From the NCBI GenBank assembly GCA_900290255.1, contig OMOD01000145.1, forward strand, positions 1 through 57,321: DNA of 57,321 bases, read 5' to 3'. The position numbers were made by a program, and so were the translations under genes. This DNA is from Candidatus Sulfotelmatobacter kueseliae (GTDB taxonomy: Bacteria; Acidobacteriota; Terriglobia; Terriglobales; Acidobacteriaceae). How positions within the stretch are numbered: the first letter of the stretch is position 1; every line of letters starts with the position of its first letter. The notes beneath the pieces were generated by a model that worked only from the letters and a program-made list of their open reading frames with translations, was not told the origin of the DNA and searched no databases. Of the stretch, positions 34,732 to 43,421 are shown piece by piece.

Positions 34732-36146
34732 GCCTTGTTGCCGTTCCTCAAGCCGTTTTTCAGCATGGCGGCGGGCACGCCATCGGGGTGACAAGTCGCG
34801 CGCCCCACACTGTAATAGGTGAAGCCCTGGGCGGCCATCACCTCCGGATCATACAGGTTGCGGCCATCGATCACGATCGGGTACCGGAGCTCCTGCCGGA
34901 GCCGGTGGAGATCGAGATTGGCGAACTCCTCCCATTCGGTCAGGATGAGTAAAGCATCAGCCTCGTGGGCCGCTTCATAGGCGGAGTTGACGAACGTGAT
35001 GCTGGAACTCATGACCTCCTGCGCGCGATCCATGGCAGCCGGATCGTAGGCCCTGATCTTGCAGCCTTCCTGCAGGAGCGCCTGCACCAGGAAAATGGCC
35101 GGGGATTCGCGGATGTCGTCGGTGCCGCCTTTGAAGGCGAGTCCGAGCACTCCGAGGTTCTTGCCGCGCAGTGTCCAAAGTGCGCTACGGATCTTCCGCA
35201 GAAAGCGTTGGCGCTGCTCTTCATTGATGCGCATGACTTCGTCGAGCAGGCGAAACTCGTAGCCGGATTCCCGTGCCACGGCGCGAAAGGCCATCACATC
35301 TTTGGGGAAGCAGGATCCGCCGTAGCCAATGCCAGGATTCAGGAACTTGGGGCCAATACGCGAGTCCGTGCCGATGCCGTGCACCACTTGATTCGCGTTA
35401 GCGCCCACGGATTCGCAGACTGAAGCCACCGCGTTGATGAAAGAAATCTTCATGGCCAGGAAGGCGTTGGAGGCATGCTTGATCAGTTCCGCGCTCTTGG
35501 TGCTGGTCACAATGATGGGAGCAGGAATGGAAGCACGATCGGGCTGCGGAATGGCATCGGCGCGTTCGTAGTAGCTGCCGTCTGTCAGAGGCGTATAGAT
35601 CTCGCGCAATAGGGCCGCGGAACGCTCGGTATCGCAGCCGATGACGATGCGGTCGGGAAACAAAAAGTCGGTGACCGCCGTGCCTTCACGGAGAAATTCA
35701 GGGTTCGACGCAACGTCGAACATATCCGGGTCGGTTCCAGTGCGCAGAATGATTTTGCGCACCCACTCGCTGGTGTAGACAGGAACAGTGCTTTTCTCGA
35801 CCACCACCTTGTAACCGTTGATGCCGCCGGAGATTTCGCGGGCCACCGACTCGACATAGGACAAATCAGCTTCGCCACTTTCGGTGGGCGGCGTCCCCAC
35901 GGCGACAAAGATCACCGCACTGCGGCGCACGGCTTCCTGCAAATCGTCGGAGAAATTCAGGCGGTGACCGCGGTGCCGGCTCAGCAGTTCAGGAAGAAAT
36001 TTCTCGTGGATGGGTGTCTGGCCGTTGTTCAGCACGGCCAGTTTGCCCGCATCGTTATCTACCAGAATAACGTCATGACCGAGGTCGGCAAAGCAGGCTC
36101 CTGCCACCAACCCCACATATCCGGAACCTACGACAGCGATCCGCAT
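34728..36146 (-). CDS. ugd: UDP-glucose 6-dehydrogenase
   Basis: 472 residues, normal for the bacterial enzyme. The Rossmann N-terminus [20 protein letters not shown] binds [28 protein letters not shown] and [23 protein letters not shown] follow, and the catalytic Cys is in [30 protein letters not shown] is the conserved C-terminal signature. It oxidises UDP-glucose twice to UDP-glucuronate in the cytoplasm. It is the upstream partner of the overlapping decarboxylase gene. The pair lies 7 kb away from the EPS locus and in the opposite direction, but likely feeds it. Confidence 0.94.
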
Positions 36147-36325
36147 GTTTTAAACTCCCTTGATCGAATATCGAGAAGCGGCTTGTTTTGAGACGCTTGC
36201 GTGCGGCCGAACTCGAGGGGAGGAGCCAAAAAGCGGCTTGGGAAACCCGTAGCGTCCAACGTTGGTCAATAGTACCAGTAAAGACAGCGATTGGCGAGGA
36301 GAGAAAAGACTCCAACCCGGTTGCT

Positions 36326-36922
36326 CTAGCGCATCTTCTGCCGTTTTGGGACTGGCCGGGTCAAGGGTTTGATGGGCTTGGCGTTCGCCGAGTCAGCGAT
36401 CAGAATGTCAAGGCGTCTCTGCCGCGTCTCCCCTTTCTGGGCACTGACTACCCAGAAGGTGGCCGTGCGCCGGTACCACGGAGGCTGGCTCTGAAAGAAA
36501 TCCCATGCGTTGCGATTGGCGCGGAACTGCCTCACCTGCCCGCGGCTGAAGCTTGAGTGATGACGTTGCTCGTAGGAATACTTGCGGGGTTGATGCTTCG
36601 CGCCCTCAAACGCTTTCAGGCCAGCCGGGTGCATGCGGCCCCGGTCCGCGAGTTCTTGCGCACGCCTGATGTTGACCGCGCTCCACTGGCTCCTGGCTTT
36701 GCGCGGAGTGAAGCGAACCGTGTAAGCGTCGTTATCCACGCGGTTGCGTACACCGTCAATCCAGCCAAAACAGAGAGCTTCGTCCAGCGCTTCCGAATAG
36801 GTAATGCTGGGTTTCTTTGAGGACTTCTTGTAGAACCCAACCCAGAGTTCGGAATACCGCTGGTGACTGGCTTCAAGCCAGCGTCGGAAATCCGCTGGAG
36901 ATTTGAAGAAAACCAGTTTCAT
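36326..36922 (-). CDS. YdeI/OmpD-associated family protein
   Basis: 198 residues. The N-terminal part has the family pattern FKSPADFRRWLEASHQRYSELWVGFYKK, then the acid-rich ITYSEALDEALCFGWIDGVRNRVD block and the RFTPRKARSQWSAVNIRRAQEL block. The C-terminal half is a basic helical region with RRTATFWVVSAQKGETRQRRLDIL split over a helix pair. YdeI-family proteins are small cytoplasmic proteins found in many soil bacteria; in B. subtilis the family is linked to copper or peptide resistance only loosely. No reaction is known. The gene is isolated. Confidence 0.82.
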   Translation of the reverse strand: MKLVFFKSPADFRRWLEASHQRYSELWVGFYKKSSKKPSITYSEALDEALCFGWIDGVRNRVDNDAYTVRFTPRKARSQWSAVNIRRAQELADRGRMHPAGLKAFEGAKHQPRKYSYEQRHHSSFSRGQVRQFRANRNAWDFFQSQPPWYRRTATFWVVSAQKGETRQRRLDILIADSANAKPIKPLTRPVPKRQKMR

Positions 36923-37148
36923 GCCGCGATCATCGATGTCTCACCGCTTGCTGCCTATTCGGCATTGTAGTTGGTTTCGCCAGCCTGCTGGCAAATCGTT
37001 CGTGGGGATCGAGGGAATCACGCGTGGCGAGTTGACTTGGTAGCTACGGGCTAGGAAAGGCGGACGCCCCTACCCGAATCGCCGGCGCCTGGGCTCTCTG
37101 AGCGCCTCGGGTTTGACCCGGGCTATACTCTGGTGGAACAGCAGTCCA

Positions 37149-37784
37149 TCAGGGAACCACGGTTCTGTGTCGACGGTCTCTTAGGCGACAGATCAGGCTC
37201 ATGGTTAGCCGAAAATTGTTTTGGGGTCTCACTGTACCCGCCCGGTCATAGAATGACGTGCGGAGATAATCTCCGCTGGCGCGAATTGAAAACGGCCCTG
37301 AGACAGAGTGTTCGATTCCTCCCCCAGCCGCATAGGAGAATCGCTCGAGCCATCCATAGCGGTAGTCGGTACCACCTATTGGCGCTGCACCATCAACTAG
37401 ACCCTCGCCCGCGAGCAGATGAACGAACATCCGCGTGCTTCCGTGCTCAATCGGATAAAACACCGGGCCGCCAAGTAGAGTCAAAACATAGCCACCGTGT
37501 GGAGTTCCGAGGACGTTAGAGGCGCGGGCGTAATTGGAGTCTACTGTCAACCCCCAGCGCGGGTATAAGTCGACGCTTCCGCTGAGGTCCGCACCGTTCA
37601 TGTTCACACGCCCTGCTCCGGGAATTGGCATGGCCAGCTTGCTATAGCCGATACTCAGGTCGTAAACCGGTCCACCAGCTGCAGGCGAGGGCTGGGTTTG
37701 CAGAGAATTCTGAGCGAGAGCAAACGCAACCAGCACGAATACGAACAGACCAACCTTACCTAAGGTTCTCATCAGGTTTCTCAT
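37149..37784 (-). CDS. Outer-membrane beta-barrel protein (OmpA/porin-like)
   Basis: 211 residues from ATG 37784 (AAGGAT just upstream). A signal peptide (GKVGLFVFVLVAFALAQ) is followed by alternating beta-strands with aromatic girdles: VYDLSIGYSKLAM, LSGSVDLYPRWGLTVDSNY, GGYVLTLLGGPVFYP, MFVHLLAGEGL, FSYAAGGGIEHSVSGPFSIRAS and FRLTMSLICRL. This is the pattern of an eight-stranded barrel of the OmpA/OmpW kind. The protein ends with an unusual basic tail (RDRRHRTVVP) after the last strand instead of a terminal aromatic residue. Role unknown; stabilising or pore function are both possible. Confidence 0.75.
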   Translation of the reverse strand: MRNLMRTLGKVGLFVFVLVAFALAQNSLQTQPSPAAGGPVYDLSIGYSKLAMPIPGAGRVNMNGADLSGSVDLYPRWGLTVDSNYARASNVLGTPHGGYVLTLLGGPVFYPIEHGSTRMFVHLLAGEGLVDGAAPIGGTDYRYGWLERFSYAAGGGIEHSVSGPFSIRASGDYLRTSFYDRAGTVRPQNNFRLTMSLICRLRDRRHRTVVP

Positions 37785-37876
37785 TACATCCTTTCTCACC
37801 AGCCACAGGCTGAGGCGAGGGATACCGATTCTTTAAGAGCTGAGGGCAAATAGCACCAATTTTGTCGAACAATGGG

Positions 37877-39802
37877 TTAAGGACTTGGCGGACTTTGAGC
37901 AACTAAGCTTTTATTCGGCTGATTGTAGGTTAAGTATGGAGAGAGCGGGATAACCTCGAACGGCATCTTCTCCCGGGGGAACTGGAGAGCAACTGGCTTC
38001 GCATTCATCATCGTCAGCTGGTTGTTCCATGGATCCAACTTGACCCGGCTGCCGAGAGGAAGAGCAGCAATCTGATCCAGGCGTTGTTTCTCCAACGGCG
38101 GCGCGGATGAGAAAAGTGCAGCCATTCGAGTGTTGTCGCGATTTGCCATTCTGTTTCCCAGGTGCGGCCTGATCAAATTCGTGAGTACGGGAGAACGGTC
38201 ATGAAGTGTTTTGAGAAACAGCCCTGCGCTGCCCAGCTTGTCCTTATAGGGTGAGTTCGCGAGCAGCTCCATAGCTTTCTTGTCGGCAGCGTCCTCCTCC
38301 CCAGCGTCGCGTTCGAAATCCAGATTCTGAAAGGCGTCCGTGTCGGGAAAGAAAAACCGGTCGTTGAAGGCAAGCCTGGTATTGACACGATGTCCCAGCG
38401 CAATATGGCTCAGTTCGTGAGCCAGGATCATCGCCAAAGATGCTTCGTCCGGCAGCACATCCAACAGGCCGCGACTGACTACAATCGTGTTTCCGACGGT
38501 AAAGGACTCAAGCGGTAGGGTCAGCAGCACGCGACAGCGCACGTCAGGATCGATGTTCAGGTTATTAGTGACGAGCAGATTGGTTGTCACGGTCTGCAGG
38601 ACCTTGTCCATTTCGCCGGAAGGAGCGAGCAGGCCGATCTTCTGCAAATGATCTAACGCATTGTCCTCTGCTGACCGCTCCCAGATACGCTCAGCTTCCA
38701 CCGGGCCGTTATCTTTACCGACAGCTTGGTCATTCACCGAGTTATCAACGTGGATCTGAGTAAATTCCTCGTCGTGCCCCAGTTGCTCCGGGTCGTAGCC
38801 CCACAGACGGGTCTGGGCCTTGAAATATAAATTGTGGGGAGATGGACTGCCTTCCTTCTTGCCTGACTCTTCGATGTAAATGTAAGCAGGCAGCCACAGA
38901 CCCGGTTGCAGATTCAGACGCCAACTATCAAAGTGGAGGTAATACGTGTTGCGGGAACCGCCTGAGTAGGTACCGTTGAAGCGGACAATATTGAAGTCGC
39001 GATCTTCGACCCAGATTCTTCCGGTGAACAAACTCTTCCGGACTTTCGGTTGGGGTTGAACATCGATAACGATGCATCGTGCTTCACCGAGAAACTCCCG
39101 CCGGACGAAATCGAAACGGTAATTGTTTTTCTGGAAATCTGAATCGAGTATCACCATTTGCGCAAAACCACGTGGCAACAATCTGTAAGCGAGGGCAGAT
39201 GGGAATGGATTCAGCAAGTGATGCAGGACTCCCGGACGCTCCTTCTGGAACAGCGAATCCTGGGGTCTTTCTTTTATGTCAAGGCGACCAAGGAAATACT
39301 GATCGTCTACCGGTTCGACGTCATGACTTTTGTATTCGTGAAGATCCTGAATATAGGTTTCAGCCAGAGGGTGCATGCCCTTCATGGTCGCGACGAACCT
39401 GCGCTCTCGCTCAACCACTCGGTCTAGGATTTGATCGAAGGCAATGGGAGCTAACAGCCTGAACGAACCGCTCTTGGTGACACCATAGTTGCCGTAAACC
39501 GTAACCACGGTGTCGTTGCCGATGTCTGCGTTCCGCCGTGTGCTTACCGTAAAGGTTGCGCTTTTGGAACCAGCATGGATGGTGACGCTGGGCGGCAGGG
39601 TCGCCGCCCTGGCGGGATCAGCGGACAACAATACTTGAATGTCAAAGGGGGCCGCGACGTTCAGAGTCACTGCCCCATCGAGAGTATTCCCTCTGACCAC
39701 ACTCGGCGAAGTTAAGCTGACTGAGGAAAGTTGGGGGTTCTCAGATCCAAGCAGGGCAGTCGATGCCAGCAGCAAGAAAACGATTGTTCTGAGACTACGC
39801 AT
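37877..39802 (-). CDS. M48-family metallopeptidase with N-terminal Ig-like domain
   Basis: 641 residues from ATG 39802 (GGAG four bases upstream). The reading to 40024 is an unlikely extension that would precede the signal peptide (TIVFLLLASTALLGS). After the signal comes an Ig-like beta domain (about 25-115, SSVSLTSPSVVRGNTLDG), then a long middle region with a lipoprotein-sorting-like beta fold (about 170-340). The M48 site follows: AHELSHIALGH near 462-471, with the third zinc ligand Glu in GEEDAAD near 502. M48 proteins of the BepA/LoiP kind watch over outer-membrane protein assembly. The Ig plus middle domain arrangement is not that of BepA, so the substrate is open. Confidence 0.82.
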   Translation of the reverse strand: MRSLRTIVFLLLASTALLGSENPQLSSVSLTSPSVVRGNTLDGAVTLNVAAPFDIQVLLSADPARAATLPPSVTIHAGSKSATFTVSTRRNADIGNDTVVTVYGNYGVTKSGSFRLLAPIAFDQILDRVVERERRFVATMKGMHPLAETYIQDLHEYKSHDVEPVDDQYFLGRLDIKERPQDSLFQKERPGVLHHLLNPFPSALAYRLLPRGFAQMVILDSDFQKNNYRFDFVRREFLGEARCIVIDVQPQPKVRKSLFTGRIWVEDRDFNIVRFNGTYSGGSRNTYYLHFDSWRLNLQPGLWLPAYIYIEESGKKEGSPSPHNLYFKAQTRLWGYDPEQLGHDEEFTQIHVDNSVNDQAVGKDNGPVEAERIWERSAEDNALDHLQKIGLLAPSGEMDKVLQTVTTNLLVTNNLNIDPDVRCRVLLTLPLESFTVGNTIVVSRGLLDVLPDEASLAMILAHELSHIALGHRVNTRLAFNDRFFFPDTDAFQNLDFERDAGEEDAADKKAMELLANSPYKDKLGSAGLFLKTLHDRSPVLTNLIRPHLGNRMANRDNTRMAALFSSAPPLEKQRLDQIAALPLGSRVKLDPWNNQLTMMNAKPVALQFPREKMPFEVIPLSPYLTYNQPNKSLVAQSPPSP

Positions 39803-40574
39803 AGCGCTCCTTACAAAGAAATTCGAAAATGATATGCACTCTGGCATTTCAACTCGCAGCCGCGATACAACGCCAGCTTGAATCTGATTTGGATCCGCAG
39901 CCTTCACTGCGTATGCAATCCAGTTCCCGCCGTTCAATCCCCACTCCCGTGGCCACGTCCGTTGAAACTGAACAGGCCTGCGACTGAACTTCTCCACACA
40001 GCGTTTGCAACCGAGCGAGACCATCGCGAACGGGGCAACCCCTGGGGCAAATGGTGCAATCGCGATTCCACGGCAAGTCGTGCAATGCCGCAGCGGTGAG
40101 GTTGAGAAGCCGGAGAGGCAGAATGCGCAGCAGTAAAAGCAGTTAGCTCACGTGCGAGTAGCTAGAAAAGCGCGCCTTCAGAGGGGTTCTATAGCACTAA
40201 AGTGACCTTCTATAACCCAGAGACTCAAGTTAATAGTGAAATTTTGTTCACACGGAAAAGGTGTTCCCACATGAGATTGGTTCAAAGGGCAATCTCCGAG
40301 TGACCGTAGGCTTCGTTCTTCACTTGAGAGGACGTCAACCCTGATTGAATTAGGTTTGAACCAAAGCCTAGTTTCTCCGGCAAGCTAGAGGCCATTGCAA
40401 TTGGAGCAGTGACCAGCATGTGCTGTGAGCGTATGGTCGCGGATTCGCTGGTGTCTGATCAGTTCCAACCTACGGCCTAGGGGCACGGGCACGAATGGCG
40501 TATTGACAACTCGGTGCTTTGGGGTGAAACTCCGCTACAGAGCGTGCTACTAGAGTTCGTTTTGTCTCTCCGTT
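39803..40574. other. Long gene-free region with inverted repeats
   Basis: About 770 bases with lower GC than the neighbours and no convincing gene; short frames here lack family resemblance and ribosome binding sites. It contains a 10-bp inverted repeat (entered separately), the pair GTGAA (40236-40240) and TTCAC (40247-40251), and an imperfect hairpin around 40184-40219 (GGGTTCTATAG...CTATAACCC). Promoters for the M48 gene to the left and the GAF-TonB gene to the right must lie here. A small RNA is possible but unproved. Confidence 0.45.
40277..40364. repeat. 10-bp inverted repeat TTGGTTCAAA / TTTGAACCAA
   Basis: Perfect arms at 40277-40286 and 40355-40364, separated by 68 bases, in the gene-free region upstream of the GAF-TonB fusion gene. 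Perfect 10-bp arms at such a distance are unlikely by chance in a few hundred bases, but the purpose (paired operator, RNA stem or mobile-element scar) cannot be told. Confidence 0.5.
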
Positions 40575-41975
40575 ATGCCGCCGCGTCCCAGGCCGGAACC
40601 GGATTTGCCGCAACCGCTGTCTCGGTCTAGCGAGTCGGTGGCAGCGCAAGCGGACGCCGAACCCGCAACCGACGTTGCGGAACTGGCCGCCCGGTTTTCC
40701 GCCCAAAGCGGGGCCGGGCTGTCGCCGGAACTTGCTGCGGTTCTCGCGCTGGAGATCGTGCTCAACCAGATCGTGGAACAGGCCTGCTTGGCTACGGGTG
40801 CGACTGGAGCGGCTATTGTCCTCGGGCGCGATGGAGAAATGGTTTGCCGTGCCAGCATTGGTTCGACAGCGCCCGACCTAGGATCTCTACTGGATACGTC
40901 GTCAGGACTCTCCGGGGAATGCGTCCGCACGCGGCGCACACAGCGGTGCGACGATGTGCTGACGGATGCTAGGGCCGACGTCGCCGCCTCGTTCCGGCTG
41001 GGTGTGCGATCCGTGATGGTGATGCCCCTGCTGCGCGGGAAAGAACTCCTGGGAGTGTTCGAGCTGTTTTCTTCCTCGCCTTTTGCTTTTGGAGATCGGG
41101 ATGAGGGCACCCTGGAAGCGCTGGCGAGCCGCGCGCTGGCCAGCCTAGAGAGAGCCGCGCAACCTCCGCCGACCGAAGCCCCGCCCACTGCTGGTAGCCC
41201 TGAGGCTCCCTCGCAAAGTATGGAGAAGGCAGGAACTAGCACTGAGATTCAGGCGGAAGGCGAAGGGAAGACTGCGAAGGGCGGATTCGATCCCATCACG
41301 TTAGTCCTGGCGGTGGCAGTGTTGGTTTGCGCGATTCTACTGGGGGTGGGGCTGGGGAGGCATCTCGGTTCGCAGAACACTAGGGCCAACGCGCACGCCG
41401 CCACCACCTCATCGGTGGTCGCGAGCGTGCCGCCGTCTGGTGCGGCGCAGGGCGCGACTTCCTCTGGCAAAGGGCAAGCCGCGAGAGGGAGTGCTCCACC
41501 GGTCATTCCTTCTAAACCGAGCGCCAGCAGTGCAGTTCCACCGGGGGGACTGCTAGTCTTTGAGAAAGGGAAAGAGATATTTCGTATGCCGCCCACGCCC
41601 GGTGAAAGTGCAACCGCAACCACCGATCACGAAATCGGCGCACAGCGGGCCGCAGCGCTAGAACCGGAAAAAAGCCAGCCGGAAGAAGTGGTAGAACTGC
41701 CTCCAGCCGAAGCTGAAAGCAGCCTGCTCTACCGCGTGGAGCCGAAGTATCCGGACGAAGCCCGCCAGCAACAGATTCAGGGCGCAGTGGTGGTGGAGAT
41801 CCACATCAAGCCGGACGGAACAGTCGAGTCGACTCATCTGGTGAGCGGGCCGCCGCAATTGGTGCAAGCTGCCATTGACGCCGTCAAGCAGTGGCGCTTC
41901 CAGCCGCGTCAGAGGAATGAGCAAGCGGTGCGCATGCACACTTTGGTCACGCTGAATTTTCGATTGCCACAGTAG
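40575..41975 (+). CDS. GAF domain - transmembrane - TonB C-terminal domain fusion
   Basis: 466 residues. A Pro-rich start leads to a GAF domain at about 50-195 (ALEIVLNQIVEQACLATGATGAAIVLG; SGLSGECVRTRRTQRCDDVLTDARAD; VRSVMVMPLLRGKELLGVFELFS). One membrane helix at about 238-260 (PITLVLAVAVLVCAILLGVGLG) follows. A Ser/Ala/Pro-rich spacer then leads to a TonB C-terminal domain (about 385-466, VEPKYPDEARQQQIQGAVVVEIHIKPDGTVES, WRFQPRQR). The expected topology is cytoplasmic GAF sensor and periplasmic TonB end. It is short on features needed for ExbB/D coupling, so it may be a sensor-scaffold rather than an energy transducer. It converges with the response-regulator gene (14 bases between stops). 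Confidence 0.83.
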   Translation: MPPRPRPEPDLPQPLSRSSESVAAQADAEPATDVAELAARFSAQSGAGLSPELAAVLALEIVLNQIVEQACLATGATGAAIVLGRDGEMVCRASIGSTAPDLGSLLDTSSGLSGECVRTRRTQRCDDVLTDARADVAASFRLGVRSVMVMPLLRGKELLGVFELFSSSPFAFGDRDEGTLEALASRALASLERAAQPPPTEAPPTAGSPEAPSQSMEKAGTSTEIQAEGEGKTAKGGFDPITLVLAVAVLVCAILLGVGLGRHLGSQNTRANAHAATTSSVVASVPPSGAAQGATSSGKGQAARGSAPPVIPSKPSASSAVPPGGLLVFEKGKEIFRMPPTPGESATATTDHEIGAQRAAALEPEKSQPEEVVELPPAEAESSLLYRVEPKYPDEARQQQIQGAVVVEIHIKPDGTVESTHLVSGPPQLVQAAIDAVKQWRFQPRQRNEQAVRMHTLVTLNFRLPQ

Positions 41976-41989
41976 GAAGAAGACCGATC

Positions 41990-42751
41990 CTAGGTTGCGG
42001 TCTTGCGGACGTTGATGGGCACCGGAACCGGGGCCACCGGTTGCGGCCTGAGGACCGTCGAGGGAAGAATGGCACGTGATCCGCCCGTACCTAGGGCATA
42101 GAGCACCACTTCGACACGGCTCGAAACGCCCAGCTTGTCGAAGATGCGAAACAGATAATTCTTGACCGTGTGCTCCGTGAGCTTCAGGCGCTGAGCGATT
42201 TCGCGGTTGGTCAGGGCCTCCGCGAGGCAGCGCACGACGTCGGTTTCACGCGCGGACAGCAACGACCGGCCTTCCGTCTGAAACTTCGCGAAGGTAGGGT
42301 GTGCCAAGGCCTCGAGTAGATACTGAAGCTCGCTGCTGCTAGCCCACACTTGACCCTGATGAACGCATTGGATGCACTTGGCCAACAACCGGACCGGTTC
42401 GGTGCGGCAGAAGACGCCTTGTGCGCCGGCGCGAAACGCCTCAATGACGGAAGTGCGGTCGGACGCATCGAGAAGTACGATCACCCGCGTAGCCGGCGAC
42501 TGAAAGCAAATCTCTCGCACCAAGTCATAGGTGCCTTGGTCTTCACCCAATTTCGCGCTTAGCAGAACAATCTGTGGCTTCTCCTGCTTCAGCAGGTGGA
42601 GAACGGCCGAATCCTTGGGTGCGGACTCGATCACCTCAAGCTCAGGGTCGCGCGCCAGCGCTTCCACCAGCAGTTGAGTACTCATGGAAGTGCTATCCGC
42701 GGCTAACACGCGAAGGCGGTCCTGATCGGGAAGGGAAGCTAAGTGAGCCAT
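41990..42751 (-). CDS. NarL/LuxR-type response regulator without phospho-acceptor Asp
   Basis: 253 residues: receiver-like domain (about 12-130), linker, and a LuxR-type DNA-binding domain (about 163-220, LSARETDVVRCLAEALTNREIAQRLKLTEHTVKNYLFRI in order). In the receiver, strand 3 reads PQIVLLSAKL, so Ser65 stands where the phosphorylated Asp belongs, and the usual Lys of strand 5 is replaced (VFCRTEP). Ordinary two-component phosphorylation is therefore unlikely, and it may respond to binding of a ligand or partner. It ends in a Pro/Val-rich tail. No sensor kinase is adjacent; the convergent GAF-TonB gene is the closest sensor-like protein. Confidence 0.85.
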   Translation of the reverse strand: MAHLASLPDQDRLRVLAADSTSMSTQLLVEALARDPELEVIESAPKDSAVLHLLKQEKPQIVLLSAKLGEDQGTYDLVREICFQSPATRVIVLLDASDRTSVIEAFRAGAQGVFCRTEPVRLLAKCIQCVHQGQVWASSSELQYLLEALAHPTFAKFQTEGRSLLSARETDVVRCLAEALTNREIAQRLKLTEHTVKNYLFRIFDKLGVSSRVEVVLYALGTGGSRAILPSTVLRPQPVAPVPVPINVRKTAT

Positions 42752-42849
42752 ATTTAAGGTTCAGCAGAACAACAATTTCTCGCTGGCCAGAGAAATAAGC
42801 AACCTCACCACTGCGCGGCCACACGCTGGTCGCTTGACGGAAGCTATAT

Positions 42850-42901
42850 GTGGGTGCAAGCCACAGTGACTTCGTTTAAACCATTTCACTGGGCAGCCCA
42901 C
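42850..42901. other. Nested hairpin, candidate structured RNA or regulatory site
   Basis: GTGGG (42850-42854) pairs with CCCAC (42897-42901), and inside it GCC-A-CAGTGA pairs with TCACTG-GGC, leaving a 16-base AT-rich loop. The structure is symmetric, so either strand could fold. On the minus strand it is about 100 bases upstream of the response-regulator start. It lacks the conserved core of c-di-GMP riboswitches. Confidence 0.4.
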
Positions 42902-43282
42902 GAGATTCTGGGTATATTAAGGGGAAATTCGACCCCGAGTAAATAGCACTCTTGGGGGGATGATATCTTCCGGGGTTCGCTGACCGGTGCAATCGAGCCT
43001 ATCTGTCTTAGCTACTATAACTTAGCCGGTGATCGTTGGCTGCTCTGGCCGAAGATTCACTGGACGTTTTCGACCCCGCCCCGAACTGCAGTCCGAGAAG
43101 ACCACGGCAAGCTTGAAGCAGTTTCTAGGCGGCTGGGCCGGCGGCGAACGGAGCCGAATTGCGACCGGCCGGATGGAGTCTGCCCTTCTAGGGGAATGCC
43201 ATTCCGGCAACTGGGCAAGCTACGCAATGGCGCTACAGACGCGGTGTTTCAGCCCATAGAGACTTTAGTTAGCGAGCCTTTT

Positions 43283-43309
43283 GACCACTTGCAGAATCTT
43301 GCGGTGGTC
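43283..43309. promoter_or_regulatory. Inverted repeat GACCAC / GTGGTC before the NusG-like gene
   Basis: Perfect 6-bp arms at 43283-43288 and 43304-43309, starting inside a TTGACC that resembles a -35 box, and followed by TATAGT. The spacing between those boxes is too long (23 bases) for a standard promoter, so it may be an activator- or repressor-controlled promoter, or a leader hairpin. Confidence 0.35.
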
Positions 43310-43371
43310 TATAGTCTACGGACACTTTTGGTTGTTCGATCTGCACCGCGTCGTCGATGTTACGTTAGTAG

Positions 43372-43380
43372 CCCCCCCCC
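43372..43380 (+). repeat. Run of nine C
   Basis: A homopolymer of nine C lies 41 bases upstream of the NusG-like ATG, between a putative promoter and the ribosome binding site. Tracts of this length can slip during replication. It is in the presumed leader, or inside the coding part if translation starts upstream. Confidence 0.6.
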
Positions 43381-43421
43381 GACGAATGGTATCCGAGTTG
43401 GCCGCTCTACGGAGCTTAGCC

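Larger units (their letters stand above)
42752..43421. other. Long gene-free leader region before the EPS locus
   Basis: About 670 bases without a convincing gene between the divergent response regulator and the NusG-like gene. It holds a nested hairpin (42850-42901), a bulged stem-loop (CCCCGAGT at 42933-42940 with ACTC-TT-GGGG at 42948-42957), a hairpin at 43283-43309 and a run of nine C. Such length and structure before an antiterminator gene suggest a long untranslated leader. No ops/JUMPstart sequence (GGCGGTAGCGT) was found. Confidence 0.5.

Noticed and set aside
39803..40024. N-terminal extension of the M48 peptidase
   Set aside because: It would place 74 unrelated residues in front of a clear signal peptide; ATG 39802 has GGAG at the right distance.
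39849..40085. Cys-rich 78-residue frame on the minus strand in the gene-free region
   Set aside because: No ribosome binding site, no signal peptide and overlap with other equal-quality frames; it could not be supported as a gene.
42850..42901. c-di-GMP (GEMM) riboswitch
   Set aside because: The conserved GGNAGGNAGC-type receptor and the ACGCAAAGCC core are missing; only a simple nested hairpin remains.
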